A stretch of 64,000 bases of DNA from Chamaecrista fasciculata (lineage: Eukaryota; Streptophyta; Magnoliopsida; Fabales; Fabaceae). Location: contig QANZ01035224.1 of the NCBI GenBank assembly GCA_003254925.1, positions 91,343-155,342 of the forward strand. Reading direction: 5' to 3'. Both the position numbers and the translations under genes were made by a program. The notes below the pieces were generated by a model that had not been told where the DNA came from, did not search any database, and saw only the letters and a program-made list of their open reading frames with translations. This document shows positions 47,648 to 58,947 of the stretch, piece by piece; positions within the stretch are counted from its first letter, which is position 1, and each line of letters begins with the position of its first letter.

Positions 47648-49778
47648 TGATGGAGATTGTGCCCTAAGGCCAATCATTTTATATGTATGGACATATTGTT
47701 TGACTGATTTATGAATGATAAATTATGTCGTTATCATATTATTAGCATGTTTACTGTGATAACAATCATTGATTAATTATGTGATAATTATTCTAAACTG
47801 TCCCTGATTGATTATTCACGTGGGAACGTGAATGAACTAAGACCAGCATGACTTCGGTGTATGGAGATACACGCATGTGATGCTTCTTGAGAGTAATGAT
47901 GCAATTATGTAAAGGGTTACAAGTTGATGGACCGACCCGGAGAGTTCTTCATGAGTTTAGTCATGAGCTAGCTTCTCCTGTACACCTATCACGATGCCCT
48001 TAGACCTGAGGTCTTCATTATTCCGGCGTTGTAGATGCTGAACTTTGGCCTAGTCCAACGTTTCCCGTAACAGGGTAGCCATACAGGCTAGGTACGGGTT
48101 TAGTTGTTTGCCGTGCTGAGGAATGTGGTTGATCAATAAGGAATTTTGTCCCTCATTAAGTTGAGAGATATTTGACTGGGCCCCTCGATGAGTTTGTCCA
48201 AGGAATGTGTGGCCACATAGAGTGATGGGACTAACTCAAGGAATCGAGAAAGTTATGGTTTGGATTACAAGGATGACTTTCCCATGCCTTATCCATGACC
48301 AAAATATCGTGTGACAATAGGGATTATGACAAGGTGGTACTAAAGTTAAGTCGTTATTGTTAAAACGATAACTCACGTGTTTTGGGTAGTCGTGATGGCT
48401 TGCTAGAGTCCGCTCTCGACTTGTGAGTCATAGAGATGGCTTGCTGCCAATTTCACGTGAGGCCTGCTGGGTCACACATGAGCAGGATCAAGATACTGTT
48501 ATGGGACACGAATTAGGGTAATTCGTGAGTCACTTTAGTGACACAATTTGAGAGATAGTTGAATGTCTTAGGACATGAAGTCTTGTCTTAAATAAAATCT
48601 ACATTTGTGATATTTAAATTTGTTAGACAAGTTTAAATATATTAGTTGTTAAATAGTTAATTTGATTAATCTATTTACAATTGAATTCTTGTTTTAAATA
48701 TTGGGGAATAATGAATTGACTGAGTCCCCTAAGAGTTATGGGATTATTGATTCATTAAATTCTCTAATATTGAAGGATAAAAAGAGGAGGGTGGCGCCTC
48801 ACTCTTGAATTAATTAATGAAATATGATTTTGTTAATTTGAATTCAAGATTTAAATTTGAATTCAAGATTTGAATTTGAATTAAGATATTAGGGTAATAT
48901 TTTAATTCAATTTGTTAAGGATATTAATAAGATTATAACTTCCTAAGAATTAGGTTTGTTATCTTATTTATTAAATTCCTATAAAAACACTAAGGGGTGG
49001 CGCATTTATTCAAGATTCAAATGCAAGATTTGATCTTGCATTTTGAATTTCAAGAATGCATTTTGAATTTAAATTAAGATATTAGTGTAATATTTTAATT
49101 AAGAATTCAAATCCTCTTGACTCACTCCAACCAATGGGAAGTGTGCTTTCAAGATTTGGATTTCAAGATATGATCTTGAAATTTAAATTGAGATTGCCTT
49201 TTAATCTTGTATTATGATATTAATGTAATTTTATAATCAAGATTTGGGGATTCCCTAATCAGATTAGTAATTCCCTATTTTCAAGAGTGAGACTCTATAA
49301 ATACCACCCTAAGTCGCCTAAACCAAAAGAGAAAAAAGAAGGAAGAAAAGTTCGACCTAACCCTAAAGTTTAGGCAAAAAGTCGACTTGGGTGTGTGAGG
49401 AAGAGAGAGAGGCGCCAAACCCCAGAGTTAGTGACCAAGAAATTCTTTCTTGGTGCGCCACTTTGGGTTCTTGGATATTTCAAAAAGTGTTCTTTAAATT
49501 CCAAGATTGTAGATCCGTTCCCATAATCTCTTGGAGAAGAGATTGGAGGCTAGCACCTGAGTATCTGCCAAACTGTTCGTGTGTATTACCGGCAGGGGAA
49601 GGACACGAGTCTGTGGACTTCTTGGAATCGCGTTTTTCAAAAGCAACCGTCTGATTTAGGTAAACGTCCTTTTCTTCTGGTATAAACACAAGTAGTGGAT
49701 CCTATGGAGGAAATTATAAGTTTTGTAAAAATTTTAATTTTACCTTTTCCGCTGCATTTTTCTCCATAATCTCCAACA
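47648..49778 (+). repeat. Copia 3' LTR (2131 bp)
   Basis: It runs from TGATGGAGATTGTGCCC to CATAATCTCCAACA. A TATA box lies near 49295. It is a partner of 38108-40261. Confidence 0.93.
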
Positions 49779-50199
49779 CATCTTATCATTAATAAAACGA
49801 GTATTGCTCATTACGAGTTCTCTTTACGTTCAGGTCTGCTGTTAGATGCTTACCTTTTTTCAAAACGCTAAAAGCGAACAAAAAATTCGAATGGACCAAG
49901 GAATGCGAAGAAGACTTCCAAGAGTTGAAACAAAAGACCCAATGATGATTCAATATGCACAAAAGGCGAAGAAAATCATTGAAAGCTCTGGAATTGAAGC
50001 CACGTTCCAGCACATTTCGAGAAATGACAACGCCAGAGCAGACGCCCTGGCCAAATTGGTGTCCAAAACAACCAAAGGAGGCAGGGACTCCATCATCAAA
50101 ACAATTCTAAGAAAACCTTCAATCCTGGAAAAGGAGGTTCTACCATCAGAAGAGATAGAAGACTGGAGAACACCAATATTCAAATATTTGGCCACCAAC
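49779..50199 (+). pseudogene. Tat-type Gypsy RT end and RNase H tail
   Basis: Frames read the RT connection segment (PFFKTL, EWTKECEEDFQELK near 49850-49925) and then the end of RNase H (GIEATFQHISRNDNARADAL then AKLVSKTT). The RNase H core is deleted between them (near 49932). Everything upstream, including the RT catalytic site, is missing because the copy starts at the Copia LTR. It continues after the solo LTR at 52260. Confidence 0.8.
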
Positions 50200-52259
50200 T
50201 GTTGGAGATTGTGCCCTAGGGCCAATCATTTTATGTGAAATGTTATGAACATTTGATTTAATTTATTGAGATAAATTATTTTGTTATCATAATTAGCATG
50301 TTTACTATGATAGCGTCCGTGATTAATTATGAGATAATTAATCTAAACCTGTCCCTGGTCGATTGTTTTCGTGGGAGCGAAAATGAACTAAGACCAGCAT
50401 GACCTTGGTGCATAGAGATGCATGCACTAGATGCTGGAACGAGAGTCATGGTGCAACTGTGTAAAGGGTTACAAGTTGCTGGACTGACTCAGAGAGTCCT
50501 GCATGGGTTTAGTCATCAGCTTGCCTCTCCTGTACGCCTGTCACAACGCCTTAGACCTGAGGTCATCATTATTCCGGCGTTGCAGTTGTCAGACTTTGGC
50601 TTAGTCTAACGTTGCCCGTAACAGGGTAGCCATAAGGGCTAGGTACGGGTTTGGTTGATTGTCGTGCTGAGGAATGTGGATTGACCAAGATGGGATTTTG
50701 TCCCTCATTAGATGGGAGATATCTAACTGGCGCCCTCGATGAGTCTGTCCAAGGAAAGGAGTGGCCACTCAGGAAATTGGGACTAACTCAGGAAATCGAG
50801 AAAGTTGAGGTTTGGATTATGGATGACTTTCCTGTGCCTAATCCATGACCAAGATATCGTGTGACAATAGGGTCTATGACAAGGTGGTACTAAGGTTAAG
50901 TCGGTTTTGGTAAAAACGATAACTCGCGTGTTTTGGGTAGTCGAGATGGCTTGCTAGAGTCCGCTCTCGACTTGTAGGTCATAGAGATGGCTTGCTGCCA
51001 ACTTCACGTGAGGCCTGCTGGGTCACACATGAGCAGGATCAGGACATCGCTTAAAGGGACACGAATTAGGGTTAATTCGTGGGTCACTCCGGTGGCACAA
51101 TTTAAGACACAGCAAAATGTCTGGGACATTTAGTCTTGTCTTAAATAATCTACAGTTGTGTGATATTTAAATTTGTGGGACAAGTTTAAATATAATAATT
51201 GTTAAATGATTAATAGGGATTAATTATTTACAATTAAAGTATTAGGGAATAATAATTCAGATAAGATTCCTAAAAGTTAAGAAATTATTGATTTATAAAA
51301 TTCCCCAATATTACTTGAGGGTGGCACCTCATATTTGGTTTTTGGATTAATAAAATTGTTTTATTAATTTAAATAATAAGTTTGAATTCAAAAGATTTGA
51401 TGGAGATATCAAAAGATTTGAATCAAATATATTTGGTGATATCTCAACTCAGAATCTTTGGAAAATCTTGACTTCCTAATTGTTAGGATTGTTTTTTATT
51501 TATAAAATTCCAAGATAAATAGGAGGAGATGGCGCATTGCTCTGTGGGTCCCATGGGAAGATTTGATCTTCCAATTTGATTCTCAGAGATTGCATTTTGA
51601 ATTTAAATTGATATATTAAGGTAATATTTTAATTAGAAATTCAAGTCCTATAATTATAATATTATTGGAATATCATAATTTAGGATTATTAAAATCAGCA
51701 AAAATATTATATTTAAAAGGGGAGCAAGTCGACTTGCCCCAACCCTAGCTCACTTTGTGATTTTTTCTTCCTTCTTGTAGAGAGAAAGAAAAATCGCACT
51801 TTAGTCTTAGAGAGAGGAAAATCGACATTTGCCTAAGGTGTTAGGAAAATTCGAATTCCACCATTAAAACTAGGGCTTTTGTGAGAGAAGGAAAAACAAG
51901 AAGGAGTTCTTGTGGGGTTTCCTTCTGTGTGCCACTTTTGCTATTGGATTCAAGAAGGAGTTCTTGAATTCAAACATTGTAGAACGAGTCCCTGGTTCTT
52001 TTGGAGAAAAGAACGGAAGGCTAGCACCTTGGTGCCCGGAAAACTGTTCGTGTGGATCACCGGCAGAGGGAGAATACTGTGAGTGGACTCCTAGCACACG
52101 CCTTGTAAAACCAACCGATTGAAACTCGTGAGGTATACCACTATCTTAACAGGTTTTAAATTCAACTAGCGGATCCGTTCGGGAATTTTGGGACTTGGCG
52201 CATTTTATTTAAGTTTTTATATTTGCTTCCGCTGCGTTAGGCGCCTAGAATTCCCAACA
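50200..52259 (+). repeat. solo Copia LTR (2060 bp) inside the Tat-type pol
   Basis: It runs from TGTTGGAGATTGTGCCC to CTAGAATTCCCAACA. The flanks are CCAAC (50195-50199) and CCAGC (52260-52264), a 5-bp duplication with one mismatch. The pol frame resumes on the far side. The U5 end (GGCGCCTAGAATTCCC) differs from the other LTRs, marking a third subfamily. Confidence 0.85.
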
Positions 52260-53463
52260 CCAGCGTCGTTCCCTCAGACAAGGGCGAAGCCAGAAAGGTT
52301 ACCAGAAGATCTGGCAGATACTTCATAAGGCAAGGCACCCTCTACAAAAAAAACTTCAGTCACCCTGGAGCCAAGTGCATAGCAAGAGACGAGATCAACA
52401 GAGTGTTGACGGAGATCCATGAGGGACTATGCGGAAGCCATCAAGGCCCAACGGCAATGAGGATGAAAATACAAGAGCGGGTTACTACTGGCCTACAATC
52501 CAGCATGATGCTGAGAACGTTGTCCGTTCGTGCGAGAAATGCCAGAAATACGCTAACATGATCCATTCACACACTGCACCCGTAAACGCCATCACTTCGC
52601 CATGGCCATTCGACCTTTGGGGGATCGACATAGCAGGGTCATTCCCAATGGCAACGTACCAAAGAAAATTCCTCATAGTCGCTATAGACTACTTTACTAA
52701 GTGGGTAGAGGCGAAAGCCGTGGCGTCCATAATTACTGAAGCCATGGAAAAATTCGTATGGTAGAACATCATCATCAGGTTTGGCGTTCCAAACACACTA
52801 ATCTCTGACAATGGTGCCCAGTTCACGAGTAAGAAATTCCAAGACTTCTGCAAAGTCTAGAAAATCCATCGCAAAACCACCTCAGTGGAACACCCTGCTA
52901 CAAATGGTCAAGTTGAATTGGCCAACAGGATCATCATACAAGGAATCAAAAAGAGACTGGAGTCAATTAAGGGAAGATGGGTTGATGAACTCCTCTCAGT
53001 ACTATGGTCATACAGAACCACCGAGCAAACAGCCACAAAGGAAATGCCCTTTGCCTTGGCATACGGACATGAGGCAGTGATACCTGCTGAAATGAACGTC
53101 CCAACTGAAAGGATAATCAACTATCCAAGTACCAATGACACCAACTCCAGGCTCGAAGAGTTGGACAGCTTGGAAGAAAGAAGAGAAGTTGCAACCATAA
53201 GACAGGCTGCATACAACCAAATGGTTATGAAGTATCAGGACGCCAAAATCAAGCCCCGAACCCTCAAAGTAGGAGACTTCATCCTCAGAACTATGGAGAA
53301 TAACCAAAAAGACTCCAGACATTGAAAGCTAGGACCAAACTTGGAAGGACCATACAGGATTACTGAAATCCTACCTGGCAACGCCTTTAAGCTGGAAACC
53401 TTTGAAGGAAAGCCACTTCCAAACGCTTGGAACATGGCCAAACTTAAATTTTATTTCCCTTAG
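52260..53463 (+). pseudogene. Tat-type Gypsy integrase remnant
   Basis: The order is an H2C2 region (LTEIHEGLCGSHQG, CEKCQKYANMI), then a core with Asp in WGIDIAGSF, Asp in LISDNGAQF and Glu in NGQVELANRII, then a C-terminal domain ending in NMAKLKFYFP and TAG at 53461-53463. Breaks include a small deletion near 52470, stops at 52762 and 52858, and TGA at 53323. It lacks a chromodomain, as expected for the Tat/Athila branch. Confidence 0.9.
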
Positions 53464-54008
53464 TAAGGAAGCTTTGTAATAATCAAAGAAGGCCATTGAG
53501 CCATTGTACTGAGATTTTAAATCAATAAAGTACATTTCTTTCTCTAACACAGTGTGTTAATTGAAATAAGTTGCTCGGGGGGACGCCCTCGGAACAGAAA
53601 CAAAAAGGCCCTCAAAGGCGCCTTGTGAGTATGACACTCACCAACCAAGCGGATGCCCTCCCTTGGATGACTAGTCAAAAACAAAGCGTAAAATATGCAA
53701 ACGCTCGAAGGGTGCCCAACACGAGATAACACTTTAACGTGCAAAAACGATAAGGCAATAAACTCAAAGCGTGGAAAGCACGAATAAAGTATATCAAACA
53801 CAACATGCAAATCAGGGAAGAAAGAGCTATATGCAAATATGGCATAAATTATATCGTAATTATATGGGCGACATCGCCCAAAATGTTAAAAAGTGGCACG
53901 AAGGCCACACCATCGAAATTTTAATGTGGCGCGAACGCCACCACAAATCCCAAAAATAATTAAAAAGGGCGCGCAGGCCCAAGGAAAAATAAACATAGGC
54001 ACACGGGC
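53464..54008 (+). repeat. Tat-type 3' untranslated region, shared with the LARD
   Basis: Non-coding DNA between the pol stop and the antisense ORF. Bases 53571-53760 match the reverse complement of 22180-22380 in the LARD. It is rich in GGCGC and CGCCAC words around 53880-53950. Confidence 0.75.
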
Positions 54009-55700
54009 CTAGACATCGGCAGGGGTGTCCTCAGCAATCTCGACCAAAGGGGCTTCCTCGGTATCACCACCAGTAGGGGCGCCATCATCTGCACCATCAT
54101 CAGCATCAACGCCCGCATCCTCGTCCGCGTCATCATCCGCTGCGTCATCACCCTCAACGGTTCCATCTGCGACGTTGTCCTCACCCTCAGCAACGTGAAC
54201 ATTAGCACCTTCACCTCTAGTGATCCCGGCGTCCTCGGCTCCCTGGGAATCCTCGCCTGGAAGGGGAACCACGCAATTAAGGAACCAAGAGAAGTCCTCA
54301 TCACCCCCCGATTCGTATCCCTTCAGCGCATAGTTCTCAGGCATTCTTGGAATCTTCAGCGCAGGGTCAGCGTCTATAGGGTCGCGAATCAACTTGCCAT
54401 CTACTATCTTCTTTCGGGCAAATTCCTGAGATATCGAAGTCCGAATTCCTCAGCCTCAAGTGCTGAATGGCGTTCCTGAAGCCCAAATAATTATATTAGG
54501 AGCCCTTCCAGTTGATCTGTTGCATGGCCAAGTCCTTGAGTGCCACGTAGGCGTCCTTGCAATTCTTAACAATCGGCTACCAGATCAGCGACCTTCTTGT
54601 TAAGCGCATTAAGGACGCCAGTGGTCTCTTCCAGCTGTTTACCCCTTCGCTCAAACCCGGTTTGGAAGGAATCCCGAGATGCCTTTATCGGGTCTAATTC
54701 CTCTGTTAGCTCCTCCACAGCGCGACGCAATTTTTTGGCGTCCGCGCGCGCATCATCCCGCTCCGAGATGAGGTCTCTTCTGGAAACATTGTTGGCCAAA
54801 ACCTGGAGCGACGCCGCCAGGAAAAATTGAGCAGACTCCTCAGAGGGATCCTGGGTATTCTCCGTGGACGCCCGAGCCAAGTCATCCCGCTTGACCGTCA
54901 CTGCCTCAGACAGACAGTTGGCCAGAACCTCCAAAGCGTCGAAGTTTCCAGCCTTTGGAGCAGCTGGAATGAGAGGAACTTCACTTGAAGGTCGCGCACG
55001 CTTTCGCGATGCTGCCTTCCCACCCTTGGGCGCAGGAGCAACAGTTTCTTTTTTCCTGCTATTAGGATTAGCAGGAGGACTTGGGACATCAGCAGGATCA
55101 CGGATGGTAAGATTCCCAAGCTTCCTAGGAACGGAAGCAGACTTTTTCTTCGAGGGCGCCACCGCCTTCTCTTTGCCTTTATCCTCGAGCGGGAATTTTT
55201 TCCTGATCACATCGGCCAAAGAAGCCTCATCCACTGCAAGAAAAGTAAAGCGAAACTTGAGAATAGTCACCATAGGCTAAAAATGCACATGCAAAGAGAA
55301 AAGAAAAAGGCACATACAACGTTTGGCGTCAAAAAGGTCTGTGGTGATCAACCGCAACGCCGCCAGGCGTTCGTCAACAAATCCCTCCAATTGCACTCAA
55401 ATGGCCCTATACGAGGCCTTCTCCAGGACAAGGGGAACATGGCGCGCTCATCTGACGAACGTACCCAAAATGGCCGCTCGGCCCCAGACTCTTCAATAAA
55501 AACGAACTTCTTTTGCCACTCTTTCGGATTGTTGGTGGCATGAGTCAAAATCTGTGGATGCCCACGACGTCTGTAGTAGGATATAAAGCAGTTATCCCCC
55601 TAGCGAGGGTAGAAGAAGTACAAAAATAAGCAAGTTGTGGCGACAACGCCATCCCTCCTACACTTGGCAATGAAACCGAGCAAGATGTGCCATACCTAGT
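54009..55700 (-). pseudogene. antisense accessory ORF of the Tat-type Gypsy, apparently spliced
   Basis: It runs opposite to pol in the 3' region, like the antisense ORFs known in Tat/Grande elements. On the minus strand an upstream exon (about 55700-55321) reads LLGFIAKCRRDGVVATTC, GHPQILTHATNNPKEWQKK and FVFIEESGAERPFWVRSS. This resembles the plant putative gypsy-type transposon domain (Pfam Transposase_28; my recollection, not searched). A donor GCCAAAC/GTTGTATG and acceptor TTTCTTGCAG/TGGATGAG give an 80-base intron (about 55312-55234) that keeps the frame. The second exon has a basic stretch (KKKSASVPRK, SRKRARPS) and a coiled-coil-like end (RRAVEELTEELDPIKASRD). After a frameshift near 54560 comes an acidic Asp/Glu/Ala-rich tail (GDDAADDDADEDAGVDADD). 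An in-frame TAG near 55612 and the shift show decay. The function is unknown. Confidence 0.68.
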
Positions 55701-56154
55701 GTGGGTTGAGTGATTGATCTTAATCTAATATTTTCTACCTTTACTTGATTGATTGTGTTTAAGTATAAATGCATCGTTGGGTGTGGTACATAAACTTATC
55801 TATTTAAAGATATCTTCTACTATGTTTTGTTGAGCAGGGAAGGCCGAGTTCAAGATACCTCTGTGGGATGCGTTTCTTGTTCATTATTTACCGTTTACTA
55901 GATAATTCATTCTTTACTTTACTCTTAACCTTAGTTACTACAATTCACTCTTATAAGCCTGTCCCGTGTTCACTAAGACTTGTTCTAATACAATCATTGT
56001 TAAAATTCCTAGAAGTTCCGCAAGAGATTCGACCTTGGGTTAGCATCTATACTATATTTTAATAAATATAGTTTATACTTGCGAGGCTCGAGTATAAATT
56101 TAATTTGACTCCGTTTGACACTTCACGACAAAGTGCCCAGTCAACAACGAACAG
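55701..56154. repeat. possible Gypsy (Athila/Tat-type) LTR tail
   Basis: The segment AGATTCGACCTTGGGTTAGC, TTATACTTGCGAGGCTCGAG and GTGCCCAGTCAAC resembles the ends of Athila/Tat LTRs, which often carry a similar motif before the primer site. I cannot identify a clean start, a primer site or a partner. The open frame at 55868-56062 is not a gene. Confidence 0.35.
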
Positions 56155-56359
56155 TGGTGCAGGAGGGAAGATCGGAAGGGATAGGTTTGGATTTGAGACA
56201 TTTGGATTTTCTGGGTGAACTCACCGGCGAAGAAGAAAGAAGGAAACGGTGGTGGTGGCAGCGGTAGGAAGATGAAGAAGAAAGAAAGAAAGAGAAGAAG
56301 TAGGAGTTTTGTGTGGAAAGACCAAAGCGTGTGTTTTGGTTAGGGGAGAGTGTTATTTT
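56155..56359. other. interior of the Mutator-like element, right part
   Basis: GA-rich DNA (AAGAAGAAAGAAAGAAAGAG). Its reverse complement is CT-rich, like the left interior at 37740-38030. No gene seen. Confidence 0.45.
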
Positions 56360-56645
56360 TTATTCTTATGTCGATTTGGCAAAAATTGCATATGTAACAC
56401 CTTTTTTTCAGTTTAACTGGTGTTGATGTAGCAGTTAATGTGTCATGTCAGCACTTAAAGGTCCAACTAAGCCTAGTAACATGCCACACCAGCTTTTTTG
56501 GCACGACTAGGTGACGGAAGAACCATTTTGCAGCGAGTTAGCATAATTCAGGGACCAGGTTGTACAATTTCGTAAATCCAAGGACCAAACTACCAGCACC
56601 TGCAAAATTCAAGGACCAAAATGCTAGTTTACTCATTGACTTTTT

Positions 56646-58224
56646 CTTTCTTTACAATTAACTCTTTCGTAGATTCTTTTTTTTTAACCATTATTATCAT
56701 AATTTGTGTCATTTGATCTTCTTTTTTCAATAAGATTTCATTATATCTCTATTTAAATTTTAAGATTTTCTTACTATCTGATTTATGTGTCATATTTAAG
56801 TTCTCTTTCATATTTAATTCTCACTCTTATTTCATAATATATCCAGATCAATAAGATGATGAATCATACTTTAAATTAGTTAACTACATCTAGGATTAGG
56901 TGAGATTATAGAAATTTTAACATTAAAAGTCTAATTGACAAACCGTATCGATGAATATGTATATTAATAATTTTATTTATTTGATGATTTTAATTAGCTA
57001 TCTTTTATATTTTATATTAATAAATAGTTTATATTTTTAAGAATTTTAATAATAGTTTAATTAAAAAGTACATTACACATCCCACCCTACAAAAGCTAGT
57101 TATTAGCCTAGAAGGAAATAAATAAATCTCATGGGATGAGAGAGTGCATTTAACCTTTCATTACAAAGAAAGCAATTTAACTCTAATAATTATGCCATAA
57201 ATTCCTTAACATCGAGAATTCTCTTCTTAAATTGATCCTTTGTAATTTCTTTTATTATTAATTATTAATTATTAATGTCAATTCTTTCGAATAATATTTA
57301 AATAAATTGATCATTTGATATGGTTGATTAAAAATGTAACAGATCTAAATGTAATTTATTTTGTTATCCATGTTATAAGAATTTACATATAATCTCTAAA
57401 TTTTTCTTTTCATAAATTCATTATCTCATAAATATAGATAAAAAATTATTAATGTGTCTAATTGTTTTTAAAGTTTATTTATTATTAATTCCTCAAAGTT
57501 TCATATTTTAGTCAACTTAATCCTTTACTCTTATTTTATTAAATGAATTGACGACATGATTTATGTGCCTAATGACATAATATAAAATTCATAGAATAAA
57601 AAAATTTAAGTCCTAACTCAAATTAAAAATCACGACATAATCTATTGTTAATGAGAAAACTTACTATATAATCCTTGAATTTATATTGAATCAATAAATC
57701 ATTCGAAATATACGACTAGCTTAACTTACCAAGCCTAGTATAAATAAGGCTACAACAAGCAAGCTTTCCCCTTTCGTTGTGGGTTGCACCTCACCGCATG
57801 CATGCACGGAATGAAATGAGTGATTTCTTGAGATATTACAATCGCAAATGATTTGATCTTTGAGTTATATTCAATGATTAAAAATTATAAATTTAGTACA
57901 CATTTTAGGAATAAAATAATATAAAATTAGTACAATTTTGAGATTTAAAAGTATAAAATTAGTTCAAATTAAGTAATCAAATAATCATAGAGACCAAATC
58001 GTTGACAATTAAAATATTTCAATAATAAAATCGTGTATTTTGATTTTTCAAATACATATTCATTGATTTATGATAAATTTAAGGCCAAATAATAAGTTTT
58101 GTTAATTTATCATGAGTATAGACTATAGACAAATGATTAACTTGACTATATACAATTTTAGAGATAATATTAATCGTAAGTAAATTTTGAAGACGAGACT
58201 AAAAGTTAATATAAACTTAAAAAA
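56646..58224. other. AT-rich intergenic DNA, no gene seen
   Basis: Ordinary AT-rich spacer beginning at the right target duplication of the Mutator-like element. No coding similarity or clear repeat boundary. Confidence 0.45.
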
Positions 58225-58508
58225 GGTATTACTAAAGTACTCTCGACATCCCTGGAATATCAGATCAGTTTCAGTTGTAATCACAAATTTTTTTTGGGTC
58301 AATTGTACCCTCAAAATATGTTATTAGTTTCAGTTATATCCCAATTTTTTTTTTGTCAATTATAGCCATAATCTTTTTTCTTTGTGCCAATTATACAGTT
58401 GACTCAAATATGAAATATCGAGGGTACAATTGACCAAAAAAAGTTTAGTAACTGAAACTGACTGCATATTTTAAGGGTACTAGAACTAGAAGTACTTTTG
58501 CAAAAGAT
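58225..58508. repeat. foldback Mutator-like short element
   Basis: The left arm (AAAGTACTCTCG, CAGTTTCAGTT, GGTCAATTGTACCCTC) pairs with the reverse complement of the right arm (AAAGTACTTCTAG, CAGTCAGTTTCAGTT, GGTCAATTGTACCCTCG). The arms are imperfect and the ends approximate. It is related to the arm at 36805-36960. Confidence 0.55.
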
Positions 58509-58524
58509 GTTTTTTTTTCTTTTA

Positions 58525-58920
58525 AGCTAAAGTGCACTTTTGGTCCCATAACTTTGGCAAAGGTTTCAATTTGGTCATATAACTTTTTTTGTTGCAATTT
58601 TGGTCACATAACTTCTATAAACGTCTTACTGTTGGTCCCAAGCTAATTTCCATCCGTCCCATAACTTCACCCATATTTGCCACATCATCATCCAACTCAG
58701 TATATCAGATCATCTTTAGCACAGATAATGGATGGAAATCAGTATTGGGACCAAAGATAAGACATTTTCAAAAGTTATGGGACCAAAATTGCAACAAAAA
58801 AGTTATGGGACCAAATTAAGACCTTTGTCAAAGTTATGAGACCAAAATTGCAACAAAAAAAGTTATAGGACCAAAGTGAAACCTTTGTCAAAGTTATGGG
58901 ACCAAAAGTGCCCTTTACCC
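58525..58920. mobile_element. foldback Mutator-like element (396 bp) with a 9-bp TSD
   Basis: TTTCTTTTA lies on both sides (58516-58524 and 58921-58929). The left end reads AGCTAAAGTGCACTTTTGG and the reverse complement of the right end reads GGGTAAAGGGCACTTTTGG. The arms share TTGGTCCCATAACTTTG, and the right arm has extra tandem copies of a ~60-bp unit (GTTATGGGACCAAA, ACCTTTGTCAAA). No coding capacity. Confidence 0.75.
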
Positions 58921-58947
58921 TTTCTTTTATCAAGCCAATAAAAAAAA

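Larger units (their letters stand above)
38108..49778 (+). mobile_element. Angela-type Copia element, 11.7 kb including a nested solo LTR
   Basis: Two LTRs (38108-40261 and 47648-49778), a primer site, a 5' leader, a gag-pol remnant (43650-47600) and a polypurine tract are in the right order on the plus strand. Gag starting MANNISSALSLRSIL, the long (2.1 kb) LTRs and the order protease-integrase-RT-RNase H fit the Angela (BARE-1-like) Copia lineage. A 1.87-kb solo LTR interrupts the leader. The coding region has several frameshifts and stops, so the element is dead. Its flanks do not show a register-matched target duplication (TCATC on the left, CATCT on the right), and the two sides lie in different host sequences. 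Confidence 0.9.
37418..56634. mobile_element. old Mutator-like element now split by nested LTR retrotransposons
   Basis: The left arm (37418-37692) and the reverse complement of the right arm (56634-56360) run in parallel for about 275 bp. Shared blocks include AACTA(A/G)CATTTTGGTCC, CTTGGATTTACGAAATTGT, CTTCCGTCACC and GCAATTTTTGCCAAATC. The identical 11-bp sequence ATTGACTTTTT lies directly outside both arms (37407-37417 and 56635-56645), as expected for a Mutator-like target duplication of 9-11 bp. Of the element itself only 37418-38107 and about 56155-56634 remain contiguous with the arms; the 18 kb between is LTR retrotransposon DNA. No transposase is visible, so it was probably non-autonomous. 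Confidence 0.65.

Noticed and set aside
38103..49783. CATC on both sides of the large Copia element as a target duplication
   Set aside because: The matching bases are out of register with the LTR ends (TCATC against CATCT), and the flanks belong to different sequences.
54864..55280. 138-codon plus-strand frame opposite the antisense ORF
   Set aside because: It is a shadow of the minus-strand frame in GC-rich DNA; it has no recognisable domain and low-complexity Ser/Ala/Phe content.
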